Source: Microbacterium sp. No. 7
Lineage (GTDB): Bacteria > Actinomycetota > Actinomycetes > Actinomycetales > Microbacteriaceae
Reading direction: 5' to 3'
NCBI RefSeq assembly: GCF_001314225.1
Contig: NZ_CP012697.1
Location: forward strand, 3,162,001-3,226,000
DNA: 64,000 bases
Shown: in pieces, positions 5,903 through 14,889 of the stretch
How the letters are laid out: each line of letters opens with the position of its first letter
How positions within the stretch are numbered: position 1 is the first letter of the stretch
The notes under the pieces: generated by a model
Seen by the model: the letters and a program-made list of their open reading frames with translations, nothing else
Database searches by the model: none
What the model was told of the DNA's origin: nothing
Made by a program: the position numbers and the translations under genes

Positions 5903-8803
5903 CTATTGTATCAGCGTGAGGATATATGGTTCTTGCAAGAGGTAGACGTCCGCGTCGGGATCGTTCGCAAGCAGCCGCCTCGCATGGCCCGGCCCGCGCG
6001 TTGACGTGTTCGTATCCAGCTCGATATACACCCTCTTGCCATTAAGTGCTGTCGCCTGAATATCAGGACGGTTTATTCCCACGATCTCCTTTTCCCCATT
6101 GACTTGCCTTTGGTCGACTCGAATTTCCGTGTACCGCGCCGCGCGTAGTTCCTCAATGATCTGGTCTTTGGCAGCGTTTTGTGCGGCGGATCGGCTGATG
6201 GGACGGTCCAGTTCCAGCGGATCGCGTGGTGTGCTCCCTCGTACCGCGACATCCTGCGGCAGTCGGAAGACGGCGGGGTCGGTCGCGATCACGCGGCGGA
6301 TCGCGGCGACCTGCTCGTCGGGGTTCTTGGCGAGGGTGATCGCGACGGCCAGCGCGGCCTGCGCGGCCTGCGGACTCTTCGATGCGAACTGGACGGTCTT
6401 CGCGGTGATGCGGCCGGCGTCGCCGACGGCGGGGATGATGCCGATCAGGCTCGCGACCGCGGCGATGACATCGCCGGTGAAGAGGTTCGAGATGACGTCG
6501 CGGACGTCGCCGTAGACGGCGAGACCGCTCGTGATAGCGCCGAGCAGGTAGGGAAACGACTCGCGCTGGGTGAGGTTGAGCTGCCCGATGTGCTCGGCTC
6601 CCCATTCCCAGTCACCGAACACGAGTCCACCCGTGAACGCGGCGGCGGCCTCCTCGCCGGTCAGGTCGTACACGTAAGGGTCGGAGTCCTCGTCCCGTTC
6701 CTCGGCGTCGTTGCGGGAGTCGCCGTCCGGATTCCGCGCGGCCGGGTCGGAGCCGAACTCGAGCTCGTCGAAGTCGTCGAGTCCGTCGCCATCGGTGTCG
6801 GAGTCGAGCGGCGAGGTGCCCTCGACCACCTCGGTCAGATCATCAAGTCCGTCACCGTCGGTATCGACCACCAGGGGATTGGAGACGCCCACATACCCCG
6901 TGGCTGTGGAGATCAGCGCGCCGGCCTCCTCGCCGTCGGTGAGCCCGTCGCCGTCGGTGTCGGGGTTGTGGGGGTCGGTCACGTAGACGTTGCCGCGCTG
7001 GGTGCGCCATCCGTTGATTTCGGCTTCGTCGGAGATGCCGTCGCCGTCGGTATCGGGCGTGCCGAGGTCGCCGCCGATCCGCTCGTAGGCGTCCTTCAGC
7101 CCGTCAGCGTTCGCGACGAAGAAGTACTTGCCGCCGGTCTGTGTGGCGATCTCCTCCAGCAGCCGCTCGTTGACGCTGCTGCCCAGTCCGACCGTGTAGA
7201 TCGTCGTGTCGCTGTCGGCCGCACGCGCCGTCAGCGACGGGTCGTAGGAGCCATCGCCGTCGGTGAGCAGCACCACGATGCGCGCATGCGCAGGGTCACC
7301 GTTCGCGTCCAGCTCTTCGAGCGGTCCCTGCACCGCCGCCGAGATCGAGGTCCCGCCATCGGTGTACGTGGACGAGATCGCGGCCTTGACGGCCGCGTGA
7401 TCGGTCGTCAACGACTGCGCCACTTTCCACCCACTGTCAAACCCGACGACAGCGGCCCGATCATCAGGCAGGAGAGCATCGACGAACGACGCGGCAGCAT
7501 CGAAGCGGAGGTCGTCTGGATCGTTCCAGTCCATCGACCCCGAGCCGTCGATGCTGAGCACGGCATCGATCAGCTGCGTCGCTGTGCCGTCGGCATCGCG
7601 AGGCACGACGATCTCGTCTCTCCAGATCGCGTCGAACTGGTTCAGGTCGACGACGATGAACGGTGAGAACTCCGTGGTCGTGACGGTCGCAATACCCGCC
7701 GCCACATCGATCGCCTGGTCGGCGGGACGGTCGTAGCGGCCTTCCTCTTCGTCGAAGTGCAGCACGGCGAGGTCTGCCCCGGCCGGGACGGATGCCGCGT
7801 CGAACGTGAGGGTGAGGGTCGCGCTCGTGAGCCCCTCCCCGGCATCCACGACGACGGGCGTGCCGACCAGACCCGGAATGTCGCCGAACGCCGCAGCGGG
7901 CGCGACCTCCACCGTCGTCGCGGCCAGAGCCGCGGGCGGCCCGTGTGCGAGGAGCGACGCCGGCACGCCCTCGCGCACAACCTCGACCGTCAACAGCCCG
8001 TCGGCATCGGCGACCAACGGGTCGCTGCCCACCCGCACCTCGTCGCCGTCGGGCACCCCGTCGCCATCGGTGTCGGCGCGCAGCGGATCGGTCCCGAGCG
8101 ATCTCTCGTCGCCGTCGCTCAGCCCGTCGCCGTCCGTGTCGGCGTTGAAGGCCTGCGTCCCGTCGATCAGCTCCTGACGGGTCGGCACCCCGTCGCGGTC
8201 GGGATCGTCGTCGGGGTCGAGGATGCCGTTGCCATCGGTATCGCGCCTCGTCGGATCGGTGCCGGCCCGCAGCTCCTCGGCATCCGTCAGTCCGTCACGG
8301 TCGGTGTCGGTCAGGGACGGATGCGACCCGAAGCGCTCCTCGACGACATCCGGCAGCCCGTCTCCGTCGCGGTCCTTCGAGAAGTCGGGTTCGCCGTCCC
8401 CGGGAACGGCCGGAGGAGTCGGTCCCCCCGAACCGCCGCCACCGCCACCGGCGTGCCCGCCCATCCCGAGGAGCGTCCTGACGCAGTCCAGCACAGCACG
8501 CAGCACCGCCCCGAGCCCGTCGATCCACGCGACGTGCCGCCCCGCCGGCGCCGCGCCATCCCCCACCGGCCACGCAGCACCGCGATCGGCGGGCAGCGTC
8601 CCCGCACCCGCGACCACGCCCGGCACGAGACCGGGCACAGGCATCGCGGCAGACGCCGCGGACTGACCGGCCGGACCCGGTGCCGCCGACGCCGCCGGCA
8701 CCGGCCCCATTCCCCCGGCGACAAGCGCCGCGACCAGCACCGCCGCCCACACCGCGGCGAGTCTTCCGCCGAATCCCCGCACCCGCGTCGAACGTCGTCG
8801 CAT
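5903..8803 (-). CDS. Exported TSP3-repeat/VWA protein with a toxin-like C-terminal tip
   Basis: The product has 966 residues. A signal peptide covers about residues 1-41, followed by a Pro/Ala/Gly linker, six thrombospondin type 3 motifs (DTDGDGLSD type, about 145-265), a beta region, and a VWA domain (about 410-580) with MIDAS residues DGSGS, a TDGGTS loop and TDGDG. Five more TSP3 motifs follow (583-700), then a hydrophobic segment (about 760-800, IAAVASLIGIIPAVGDAG) typical of pre-toxin regions, and a C-terminal module of about 100 residues. The tip carries RPDIQAT and, 14 residues after its Asp, YIELD, which faintly recalls the acidic core of PD-(D/E)xK nucleases, although the usual Lys is absent. 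The 3' 300 bases are AT-richer than the rest. The ATG at 8803 lies 6 bases after GGGGGG; a GTG at 8806 is the alternative. An effector role is inferred. Confidence 0.7.
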   Translation of the reverse strand: MRRRSTRVRGFGGRLAAVWAAVLVAALVAGGMGPVPAASAAPGPAGQSAASAAMPVPGLVPGVVAGAGTLPADRGAAWPVGDGAAPAGRHVAWIDGLGAVLRAVLDCVRTLLGMGGHAGGGGGGSGGPTPPAVPGDGEPDFSKDRDGDGLPDVVEERFGSHPSLTDTDRDGLTDAEELRAGTDPTRRDTDGNGILDPDDDPDRDGVPTRQELIDGTQAFNADTDGDGLSDGDERSLGTDPLRADTDGDGVPDGDEVRVGSDPLVADADGLLTVEVVREGVPASLLAHGPPAALAATTVEVAPAAAFGDIPGLVGTPVVVDAGEGLTSATLTLTFDAASVPAGADLAVLHFDEEEGRYDRPADQAIDVAAGIATVTTTEFSPFIVVDLNQFDAIWRDEIVVPRDADGTATQLIDAVLSIDGSGSMDWNDPDDLRFDAAASFVDALLPDDRAAVVGFDSGWKVAQSLTTDHAAVKAAISSTYTDGGTSISAAVQGPLEELDANGDPAHARIVVLLTDGDGSYDPSLTARAADSDTTIYTVGLGSSVNERLLEEIATQTGGKYFFVANADGLKDAYERIGGDLGTPDTDGDGISDEAEINGWRTQRGNVYVTDPHNPDTDGDGLTDGEEAGALISTATGYVGVSNPLVVDTDGDGLDDLTEVVEGTSPLDSDTDGDGLDDFDELEFGSDPAARNPDGDSRNDAEERDEDSDPYVYDLTGEEAAAAFTGGLVFGDWEWGAEHIGQLNLTQRESFPYLLGAITSGLAVYGDVRDVISNLFTGDVIAAVASLIGIIPAVGDAGRITAKTVQFASKSPQAAQAALAVAITLAKNPDEQVAAIRRVIATDPAVFRLPQDVAVRGSTPRDPLELDRPISRSAAQNAAKDQIIEELRAARYTEIRVDQRQVNGEKEIVGINRPDIQATALNGKRVYIELDTNTSTRGPGHARRLLANDPDADVYLLQEPYILTLIQ

Positions 8804-8867
8804 CACAATCCCCCCGGCCGGCGCACCCCCCGTGCACCTGCCCGGGACGCTACCCGGAAGCGTGGAG

Positions 8868-8891
8868 GAATGCCACTCACATATGGCATTC
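8868..8891. promoter_or_regulatory. Small inverted repeat upstream of the toxin-like gene
   Basis: GAATGCCA and TGGCATTC form 8-base arms separated by 8 bases, about 65 bases before the toxin-like start codon. The size fits an operator for a dimeric repressor, but no regulator is encoded nearby. It could also be a chance palindrome. Confidence 0.25.
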
Positions 8892-9108
8892 TCTCGCGCG
8901 ACACCCCGTCATGCCACGCACCCATCACCATGAGAACCAGGCCCGCACCTCAAGATCGGAAGCATAAAAAACCCAGGTCAAGAAGCATATCAATCAGCCC
9001 GACCGACAATACCTGCCCGCGCGCCGACCGCAGCCCGATCATCGGATGAGAATGCTCTCACCCCACGCATCCGGCCGGCGCCCCTGCACCCGACCGCTCC
9101 CCGTGCCC

Positions 9109-9160
9109 CGCCCGCAGGCGCCTGCTCTTTCGCGGACGCCCGAACGTGCGCCTGCGGGCG
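9109..9160. terminator. Inverted repeat after the anti-sigma-like gene
   Basis: Perfect 13-base arms (9109-9121 and 9148-9160) with a 26-base loop lie about 50 bases beyond the stop at 9209 on the minus strand. There is no T tract. It probably ends the sigma/anti-sigma transcript. Confidence 0.45.
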
Positions 9161-9208
9161 AGGTCGGCGTGTCGTCGGCGCGGGGCACGCGTCGACGGAT
9201 GCCTCCGG

Positions 9209-10348
9209 TCACAGCAAGCCGAGGACGGATGCGGCGAGCGCGGCGAGCAGCACCGGGTCACCGAGCGATGCAGTCGGCGTGAGCACGAGCATGTTGACGC
9301 CGTCGGTGGCCATCAGCACAGGTGTCTGCGGCGCCCCGCCGCCGTGGGAGGACGGAACGTCGACCAGCACCGCGGCCGCGGCGCCGGACACCTCGACGGG
9401 CCACGCGCCGGGGCGCTCACGCGCCGATTCGAACGCGATCGCACCGCCGGGGATGATGTCGATCGTGATGCCGTGGGGTGTGCCGACGCCGCGTTCGGAT
9501 GCCGTGAACTCCATCCCGCACGTGCGCGCGGCCCCCGCGGCGTGCTGCAGATCGTTCGTCATCCCGTCGGGCAGGGCGAGCGCGACCGGCGCCAGTGCCG
9601 GCTGCTCGTCGCCGCCCGCATGGTCCGCGATGACACCCTCCACCAGCCCCGTGCACTCCGGCAGCACCCACCAGTCCGCGCCCGGCACGAGCCGCCCCTC
9701 GCCGGGCGACGCGGCCAGGCGTTCGGCGACGCGGGCGTAGAGCGCATCGGCGGCATCCTGGCTCGTGTGACGGGGGTCGCCAGAGATGCCGACCACGAGC
9801 CGCATGCCGCCGATGGTGCCCGTCGTCGCGCACGACGTGAGGCTCGGATACATCTGGAACTCGACGCAGAGCTGCGGCCCGTCGACCCGGTGCTCGTCCT
9901 CCGGCCAGACCTCCTCCGGGTACGCATCGATCCACACGGTCGTCCGTGCCACGTCGGAACCCGGCGGAATCGACATCTCCCCCTCCCACGACCAGCGGCA
10001 CTCGATGCCGCCGAGCACGTCGGCCGCGCCGGCGCGGGGCTCATCGAGCACGAGCGGGATGCGGTCGTCGATCGCGACGAGCTCCGCGTCGGTCACCGCG
10101 TGCGCGCAGTCGCCGCCGAACGGCAGCGCGCTCGTCCGGCCCGCCGAGCGGTCGACGGGACGCTCGGCGAGGTGCGTCATCGCGACGACGCCCCCGCCGA
10201 CGAGGCCGCCCACGAGCACGAGGGCGACGGATGCCGCGATCGCGCCCCGCCGCGGGCGGGCCGCCGTGGTGCGCTGCGCCCCGGCGAGCACGAGATCGCG
10301 CAGCTCGGCGTGCTCGCGTTCCGAGAGCCTGTCGTCGTGCATGGTCAT
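9209..10348 (-). CDS. Single-pass membrane protein, likely partner of the adjacent ECF sigma factor
   Basis: The 379-residue product has a short cytoplasmic N-terminus (about 35 residues), one transmembrane helix (GAIAASVALVLVGGLVGGGVVAM, about 36-58) and a large extracytoplasmic region with several cysteines. I recognise no ZAS/zinc motif and no named sensor domain. Its ATG overlaps the stop of the upstream sigma gene (ATGA) and is preceded by GGAGGGGGC, so the two are translationally coupled. Coupling to a sigma gene and the topology suggest an anti-sigma factor or a secreted-stress sensor; the sequence itself does not prove this. Confidence 0.6.
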   Translation of the reverse strand: MTMHDDRLSEREHAELRDLVLAGAQRTTAARPRRGAIAASVALVLVGGLVGGGVVAMTHLAERPVDRSAGRTSALPFGGDCAHAVTDAELVAIDDRIPLVLDEPRAGAADVLGGIECRWSWEGEMSIPPGSDVARTTVWIDAYPEEVWPEDEHRVDGPQLCVEFQMYPSLTSCATTGTIGGMRLVVGISGDPRHTSQDAADALYARVAERLAASPGEGRLVPGADWWVLPECTGLVEGVIADHAGGDEQPALAPVALALPDGMTNDLQHAAGAARTCGMEFTASERGVGTPHGITIDIIPGGAIAFESARERPGAWPVEVSGAAAAVLVDVPSSHGGGAPQTPVLMATDGVNMLVLTPTASLGDPVLLAALAASVLGLL

Positions 10349-10884
10349 GCCCCCTCCACCGCGTTCCCTCCATCGCCCAGATCGTCGCGCAGCCTCTTCT
10401 TCGCCCGCGCGAGCCGCGACTTCACCGTGCCGACCGGGATGCCGAGCGTCGTCGCCACCGCCCGCTCCGGGTAGCCCTCGAGCACCGAGAGCACGAGCAC
10501 GTTCTGCTCGCGCTCCGGCAGGCGGCGCAGGGCGGCGAGCGCGCCGCTCTCGTCGGGGGCGGCCGGGGCGTCGTGGTGCTCCGTCGCGGGCACGCGCGCG
10601 AGCAGGGCGCGGTAGCGGCGCGCCGAGCGCTCCAGGTTGCGGGCCGCGTTCGCGACCGTGTTGAGCAGCCAGGGCAGCGGCGATCCGTCGACGAGCCGCA
10701 CCGTCGCTCGCTTGCGCCACAGCTCGAAGAAGGCGATGGCGACGGCGTCCTTCGCATCCTCGCGCGACGTGAGCAGCCGGCACGCGTGCCGGAAGACGCG
10801 CGGCGCGTGCAGGTCGAACACCTCGGCGAGCGCCGCCTCGTCTCCCCCGCGCACGCGCGCCCACAGCTCCCGGTCTTCGCTCAC
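10345..10884 (-). CDS. ECF RNA polymerase sigma factor
   Basis: The 179-residue protein has sigma region 2 (about residues 20-90, with DAKDAVAIAFFELWRKR) and region 4 (about 115-170, LPEREQNVLVLSVLEGY and a helix-turn-helix ending in GTVKSRLARAKKRL). Size and layout are those of extracytoplasmic-function sigma factors, which direct core RNA polymerase to a stress regulon. I chose the GTG at 10884, where the sigma similarity begins (SEDRELWARVRGGDEAAL); the long upstream extension runs through an inverted repeat and into another gene. It is coupled by ATGA to the membrane protein at 9209-10348. Confidence 0.85.
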   Translation of the reverse strand: MSEDRELWARVRGGDEAALAEVFDLHAPRVFRHACRLLTSREDAKDAVAIAFFELWRKRATVRLVDGSPLPWLLNTVANAARNLERSARRYRALLARVPATEHHDAPAAPDESGALAALRRLPEREQNVLVLSVLEGYPERAVATTLGIPVGTVKSRLARAKKRLRDDLGDGGNAVEGA

Positions 10885-10940
10885 ACCCTGTAGTGTCCGG
10901 CATCCCCCGATCGGTTCCCGCCTCGCACCGCACGCCCACG

Positions 10941-10981
10941 CCGAGATGGTGGGTTTCTCGGCGAGAAACCCACCATCTCGG
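10941..10981. terminator. Perfect 20-base inverted repeat after the flavohaemoglobin gene
   Basis: Arms 10941-10960 and 10962-10981 are exact reverse complements around a single central base. The element lies between the flavohaemoglobin stop and the ECF sigma start, so it probably ends the flavohaemoglobin transcript. There is no T tract. Confidence 0.6.
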
Positions 10982-11054
10982 CGGCGGAGGCGGCGTGGGT
11001 GGCGGCGGGGGAGGGCTCGTGCGAGCGCCGCGGGGCTCTCGCCGCCATCGACGG

Positions 11055-12263
11055 TCAGACGGGGTTCTGGGCCCAGAGGTCGGGGCCGAAGACCTCGTAG
11101 TGGATGCTGTCGCCGGGGATGCCGCGGTCGATGAGCGTGCGGCGGGCGATCTGCATGAACGGCAGCGGGCCGCACATGAACACCGTCGCCTCCGACGGCA
11201 CCTCTACGTCGGACAGGTCCATGAAGCCGCTCCGGGCGGGATGCAGCGTCGGCGCCGTCTCGGCGGCCTCCTCGTACCAGTTCTGCGCGCGGGCGTCGCC
11301 CATCGCGAGCACCTGGCGGCGCAGGCCCGCGTACAGCGCGTGGTGACCGTGCGACTTGTCGGCGTGGAAGAGCCGCACCGTGCGGTCGGGCTGGCGGCGC
11401 GACAGGTCCTCCATGATCGCGGCGACCGGCGTGATGCCGATGCCCGCCGAGACGAGCACGAGCGGCGCGTCGGAGTCGTCGAGCACGACGTCGCCGGCCG
11501 GCTGCGACAGGTCGAGGATCGTGCCGGGCGTCGCGTTCTCGTGCAGCCAGCCCGACACCTGGCCGTCGGGGGCGCCGTCGACGCCGCGCACGCGCTTGAT
11601 CGTCACCCGCAGCGAGTCGCCGCGCGGGCCCGACGAGATCGTGTACTGCCGCGGCTGCCGGCGTCCGTCCGGCAGGTCGACGGCGATCGCGACGTACTGC
11701 CCCGTGCGGTGCGCGGGCACCTCCCCCGAGACGGGGGCGAGCAGCAGCGAGAACACCTCGTCCGACTCCTCGAAGCGCTCGACGACGCGGTAGGGACGCC
11801 ACGGCGCCTCGGGGTCGGTGCCGCCCAGCGCGTAGAGCCGCGCCTCCTCGGCGATGAGCGTCGTGCCGAACAGCCAGTACACCTCGTCCCACGCGGCCGC
11901 GACCTCGGGGGTGACCGCGTCGCCGAGCACCGTGCCGACGGCCTTCATGAGGTGACGGCCGACGATCGTGTACTCGCGCGCCCGGATGCCGAGCGACACG
12001 TGCTTGTGCGCGATGCGCCGCATGACGGGCCCGAAGTCGGGGGCGTCGGGATCGATGAGCGACACCGCGAAGGCGACGACCGACGCGGCGAGCGCCTTGG
12101 GCTGCTCGCCGATCGCCTGGTTGGCGGCGTTGAACACGTTCAGCAGCTCGGGGTGCGCGGCGAACATGTCGGGGTAGAACACGCGCGTGATCTGCTCGGC
12201 GTGCGCGGCGACGACGCCGGCGGTGGCGGCGACGATGGCCTTCGACTCGGGGGTCAGCTCCAT
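11055..12263 (-). CDS. hmp: Flavohaemoglobin (nitric oxide dioxygenase)
   Basis: The 402-residue protein has an N-terminal globin domain (about 1-135, with the proximal-His region RIAHKHVSLGI and EYTIVGRHLMKAV), an FAD-binding ferredoxin reductase domain (QPRQYTISS, about 205-213) and a C-terminal NAD-binding domain (VLVSAGIGITP and FMCGPLPFM). This is the complete Hmp layout. Hmp oxidises nitric oxide to nitrate with oxygen and NAD(P)H in the cytoplasm. The ATG at 12263 is preceded by AGGAGAACC. It diverges from the ACC deaminase gene. No NsrR-type site was recognised in the 146-base spacer. Confidence 0.92.
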   Translation of the reverse strand: MELTPESKAIVAATAGVVAAHAEQITRVFYPDMFAAHPELLNVFNAANQAIGEQPKALAASVVAFAVSLIDPDAPDFGPVMRRIAHKHVSLGIRAREYTIVGRHLMKAVGTVLGDAVTPEVAAAWDEVYWLFGTTLIAEEARLYALGGTDPEAPWRPYRVVERFEESDEVFSLLLAPVSGEVPAHRTGQYVAIAVDLPDGRRQPRQYTISSGPRGDSLRVTIKRVRGVDGAPDGQVSGWLHENATPGTILDLSQPAGDVVLDDSDAPLVLVSAGIGITPVAAIMEDLSRRQPDRTVRLFHADKSHGHHALYAGLRRQVLAMGDARAQNWYEEAAETAPTLHPARSGFMDLSDVEVPSEATVFMCGPLPFMQIARRTLIDRGIPGDSIHYEVFGPDLWAQNPV

Positions 12264-12397
12264 GGGTGGTTCTCCTGTGGCGATGGGACCGCGTCGGATT
12301 CGACGTCTCCCCGAGCGTGACGCACCCGCCGCCGCGCCCGCCCGCCGTATCCCGTGCTTATTCCGCGGCCGCCCGTGCGCATCCCGCGTCCGGGCAG

Positions 12398-12403
12398 TAG
12401 CGT
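12398..12403 (+). promoter_or_regulatory. Leaderless -10 box of acdS
   Basis: TAGCGT lies exactly 6 bases before the ATG at 12410, placing the transcript start at or beside the start codon. No ribosome-binding site is visible, which fits a leaderless mRNA. Confidence 0.45.
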
Positions 12404-12409
12404 TCCCCC

Positions 12410-13429
12410 ATGAAGCTCCAGGACTTTCCCCGCCACCCGCTCACGTTCGGGCCGAGCCCGCTGCAGCACCTCGCGCGGCTCACCCAGCACCTGGGCGGCG
12501 CGCAGGTCTGGGCCAAGCGCGAGGACGTGTCGAGCGGCCTCGCCTTCGGCGGCAACAAGGTGCGCAAGCTGGAGTACATCGTTCCCGACATCCTCGCCTC
12601 GGGCGCCGACACGCTCGTCTCGATCGGCGGATACCAGTCGAACCACACCCGGCAGGTGGCCGCCGTCGCCGCGCACCTCGGGCTCAAGGCGCGTCTCGTG
12701 CAGGAGAAGTGGGTGCCCTGGGACGACCCGACGAACGACCGCGTCGGCAACATCCTGCTCTCGCGCATGATGGGCGCCGACTCGCGGCTCGACGACGCGG
12801 GCTTCGACATCGGCATCCGCGACTCGTGGAAGCAGGCCCTGCAGGAGGTCGAGGATGCCGGTGGCACGCCGTACCCCATCCCGGCGGGCGCCTCGGAGCA
12901 CCGCCTGGGCGGCCTCGGCTTCGCGAACTGGGCGTTCGAGGTCGCCGAGCAGGAGCGGCAGCTGGGCGTCTTCTTCGACACGATCGTCGTGTGCACCGTG
13001 ACCGGCTCGACGCACGCGGGGATGATCGCCGGGTTCGCCGCGCTGGAGGAGCTGACCGGGGTCCGGCGCCGCGTGCTCGGCATCGACGCATCGGCGACGC
13101 TCGACAAGACCCGCGACCAGGTCGCGCGCATCGCGCGGAGCACGGCCGCGCTGATCGAGCTCGGCCGCGACGTGCGCGACGACGAGATCCAGGTGCTGGA
13201 GGGGTGGGCGGGCGACCTCTACGGCATCCCCGTGGCGTCGACGATGGAGGCCATGGCGCTCGGCGCGCAGCTGGAGGCGATGATCACCGACCCCGTCTAC
13301 GAGGGCAAGTCGCTCGCGGGCCTCATCGACCTCGTGCGGTCGGGCGACATCCCCCGCGACGCGACCGTGCTGTACGCGCACCTCGGCGGCCAGCCCGCGA
13401 TCAACGCGTACCACCGCCTCTGGGAGTAG
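12410..13429 (+). CDS. acdS: 1-aminocyclopropane-1-carboxylate (ACC) deaminase
   Basis: The 339-residue PLP enzyme cleaves ACC, the plant ethylene precursor, to ammonia and 2-oxobutyrate. The PLP lysine lies in [10 protein letters not shown], followed by [17 protein letters not shown] and [10 protein letters not shown]. The residues that separate ACC deaminase from D-cysteine desulfhydrase (Glu295 and Leu322 in the Pseudomonas enzyme) are present as Glu298 in DPVYEGKS and Leu325 in YAHLGG. Length matches the family. The gene appears to start a leaderless transcript and is followed after 25 bases by an RNB ribonuclease gene. The presence of acdS suggests a plant- or soil-associated lifestyle. 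Confidence 0.92.
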   Translation: MKLQDFPRHPLTFGPSPLQHLARLTQHLGGAQVWAKREDVSSGLAFGGNKVRKLEYIVPDILASGADTLVSIGGYQSNHTRQVAAVAAHLGLKARLVQEKWVPWDDPTNDRVGNILLSRMMGADSRLDDAGFDIGIRDSWKQALQEVEDAGGTPYPIPAGASEHRLGGLGFANWAFEVAEQERQLGVFFDTIVVCTVTGSTHAGMIAGFAALEELTGVRRRVLGIDASATLDKTRDQVARIARSTAALIELGRDVRDDEIQVLEGWAGDLYGIPVASTMEAMALGAQLEAMITDPVYEGKSLAGLIDLVRSGDIPRDATVLYAHLGGQPAINAYHRLWE

Positions 13430-13454
13430 GCGCGACTGTGCCAGGCTGGGGCAC

Positions 13455-14882
13455 ATGCCCCAGCGCCGCACACACCTGGCCGCGACGGCGGCGCAGAACG
13501 CCCTCACGGCGTCGCTCGCCGCGTTGCGCGACAGCCTCGACGCACCCGTCGCGTTCCCGGCCGAGGCGCTCGCCGAGGCCGAGGACGCGACCCGGCCGCC
13601 CGCCGACGCCGACCTGCGCGACGTCGCGTTCGTCACGCTCGACCCCGCGGGCTCGCGCGACCTCGACCAGGCGTTCCACCTCGCGCGGCACGCCCGCGGC
13701 TACACGGTGCACTACGCGATCGCCGACGTGCCCGGGTTCGTGCGCCCGGGCGGCGCCGTCGACCGGGCGGCGCGGGAGCGCGGGCAGACGCTCTACGCGG
13801 CCGACGGCCGGGTGCCCCTGCATCCGCCGGTGCTGAGCGAGGACCGCGCGTCGCTGCTGCCGGGCGACGACCGCAGCGCCCTCGTGTGGACGTTCGCGCT
13901 CGACCGCGACGGCGCGGTCGCCGACGTGCGCCTGCGCCGCGCGCTCATCCGCTCCCGCGCGCAGCTCGACTACGTCTCGACGCAGCACGCACTCGACGCC
14001 GGTGCCGTGGGCGACGACGACCCCGTCGCCCTGCTGCCCGAGATCGGCCTCCTGCGGCTGCAGCGCGAGGCCGCGCGCGGCGGCGCGAGCCTCAACCTGC
14101 CCGACGAGGAGGTCGTGCGCGACGAGAACGGCCACTACCGCATCGAACGCCGGCATCCGCTCGCGGTCGAGGAGTGGAACGCGCAGCTGTCGCTCATGAC
14201 GGGCATGGCCGCGGCCGGGCTGATGCTCGACGCGCGCGTGGGCGTGCTGCGCACGATGCCGCAGCCGAGCGACGACGCGTTCCAGACCTTCCGCCATCAG
14301 ACCCGCGCGCTCGGCCGCCCCTGGACGACGGGCCGCTACGGCGACTACCTGCGCACCCTTCCCCGCGACGACCCGGGCAGCCTGCCCGTGCTGCAGGCCG
14401 CGGCGAGCCTGTTCCGCGGCGCGGGCTACGTCACGTTCGACGGCGAGACGCCCGAGCAGACGGTGCAGGCGGCGATCGGCGCGCCGTACGCGCACGCGAC
14501 GGCGCCCCTGCGTCGCCTCGTCGACCGCTGGGCGCTCGCAATCTGCCTGGAGCTCAGCGCTGGACGCGAGGCCCCGGCGTGGGCCCGCGAGAGCCTCGCC
14601 GAGCTGCCCGACCTCATGCGCGCCTCCGAGCAGCGCGCCGCACGGCTGTCGGCGGGCACGATCGACCGCGTCGAGGCGGCCCTGCTCGCGCCGCTCGTCG
14701 GCACGCGCATCGCCGCGACGGTCATCGAGCGGCGCGGGGCGGAGCGCGGCCGCATCCAGATCGCGGAGCCGGCGGTCACGGCATCCGCTCCCCTGCCCCC
14801 GGGAGCGGAGCCCGGCGACGAGGTCGAGCTCACGCTCACGAGCGCCGGCATCGACCGCGGCGAGCTCGCCTTCGCGGTGTGA
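13455..14882 (+). CDS. RNB-domain ribonuclease (RNase II/R family)
   Basis: The 475-residue protein has the RNB catalytic core with DPAGSRDLDQAF near residue 62, carrying the metal-binding aspartates, then VHYAIADVPGFV, and the PYAHATAPLRRLVDRW block near residue 345. It lacks the long N-terminal cold-shock domains of RNase R. A short C-terminal OB-like region (about 415-475) may be a reduced S1 domain. It probably degrades RNA processively in the 3' to 5' direction. It follows acdS by 25 bases on the same strand and may be co-transcribed. It converges with the LLM monooxygenase gene, leaving only 7 bases. Confidence 0.85.
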   Translation: MPQRRTHLAATAAQNALTASLAALRDSLDAPVAFPAEALAEAEDATRPPADADLRDVAFVTLDPAGSRDLDQAFHLARHARGYTVHYAIADVPGFVRPGGAVDRAARERGQTLYAADGRVPLHPPVLSEDRASLLPGDDRSALVWTFALDRDGAVADVRLRRALIRSRAQLDYVSTQHALDAGAVGDDDPVALLPEIGLLRLQREAARGGASLNLPDEEVVRDENGHYRIERRHPLAVEEWNAQLSLMTGMAAAGLMLDARVGVLRTMPQPSDDAFQTFRHQTRALGRPWTTGRYGDYLRTLPRDDPGSLPVLQAAASLFRGAGYVTFDGETPEQTVQAAIGAPYAHATAPLRRLVDRWALAICLELSAGREAPAWARESLAELPDLMRASEQRAARLSAGTIDRVEAALLAPLVGTRIAATVIERRGAERGRIQIAEPAVTASAPLPPGAEPGDEVELTLTSAGIDRGELAFAV

Positions 14883-14889
14883 CGGCGGC

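Larger units (their letters stand above)
8804..9208. other. Intergenic region upstream of the toxin-like gene
   Basis: This 405-base gap contains an AT-richer patch (about 8955-9015), a small inverted repeat at 8868-8891 and a terminator-like hairpin at 9109-9160. I see no convincing -35/-10 pair for the toxin-like gene and no coding frame with family features. Its composition suggests that it belongs to the acquired island. Confidence 0.5.

Noticed and set aside
6179..7666. Plus-strand frame of 495 codons opposite the exported VWA protein
   Set aside because: It mirrors the antisense of the TSP3/VWA repeats; there is no ribosome-binding site or domain, and the opposite strand has a clear domain architecture.
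8940..9015. Sigma-70 promoter of the toxin-like gene in the AT-rich patch
   Set aside because: TTGACC and TATGCT are present on the minus strand, but their spacing (9 bases) is wrong, and no alternative pair fits.
12410..13429. D-cysteine desulfhydrase
   Set aside because: The positions that distinguish the two enzymes carry Glu and Leu, as in ACC deaminase, not the Ser and Thr of desulfhydrases.
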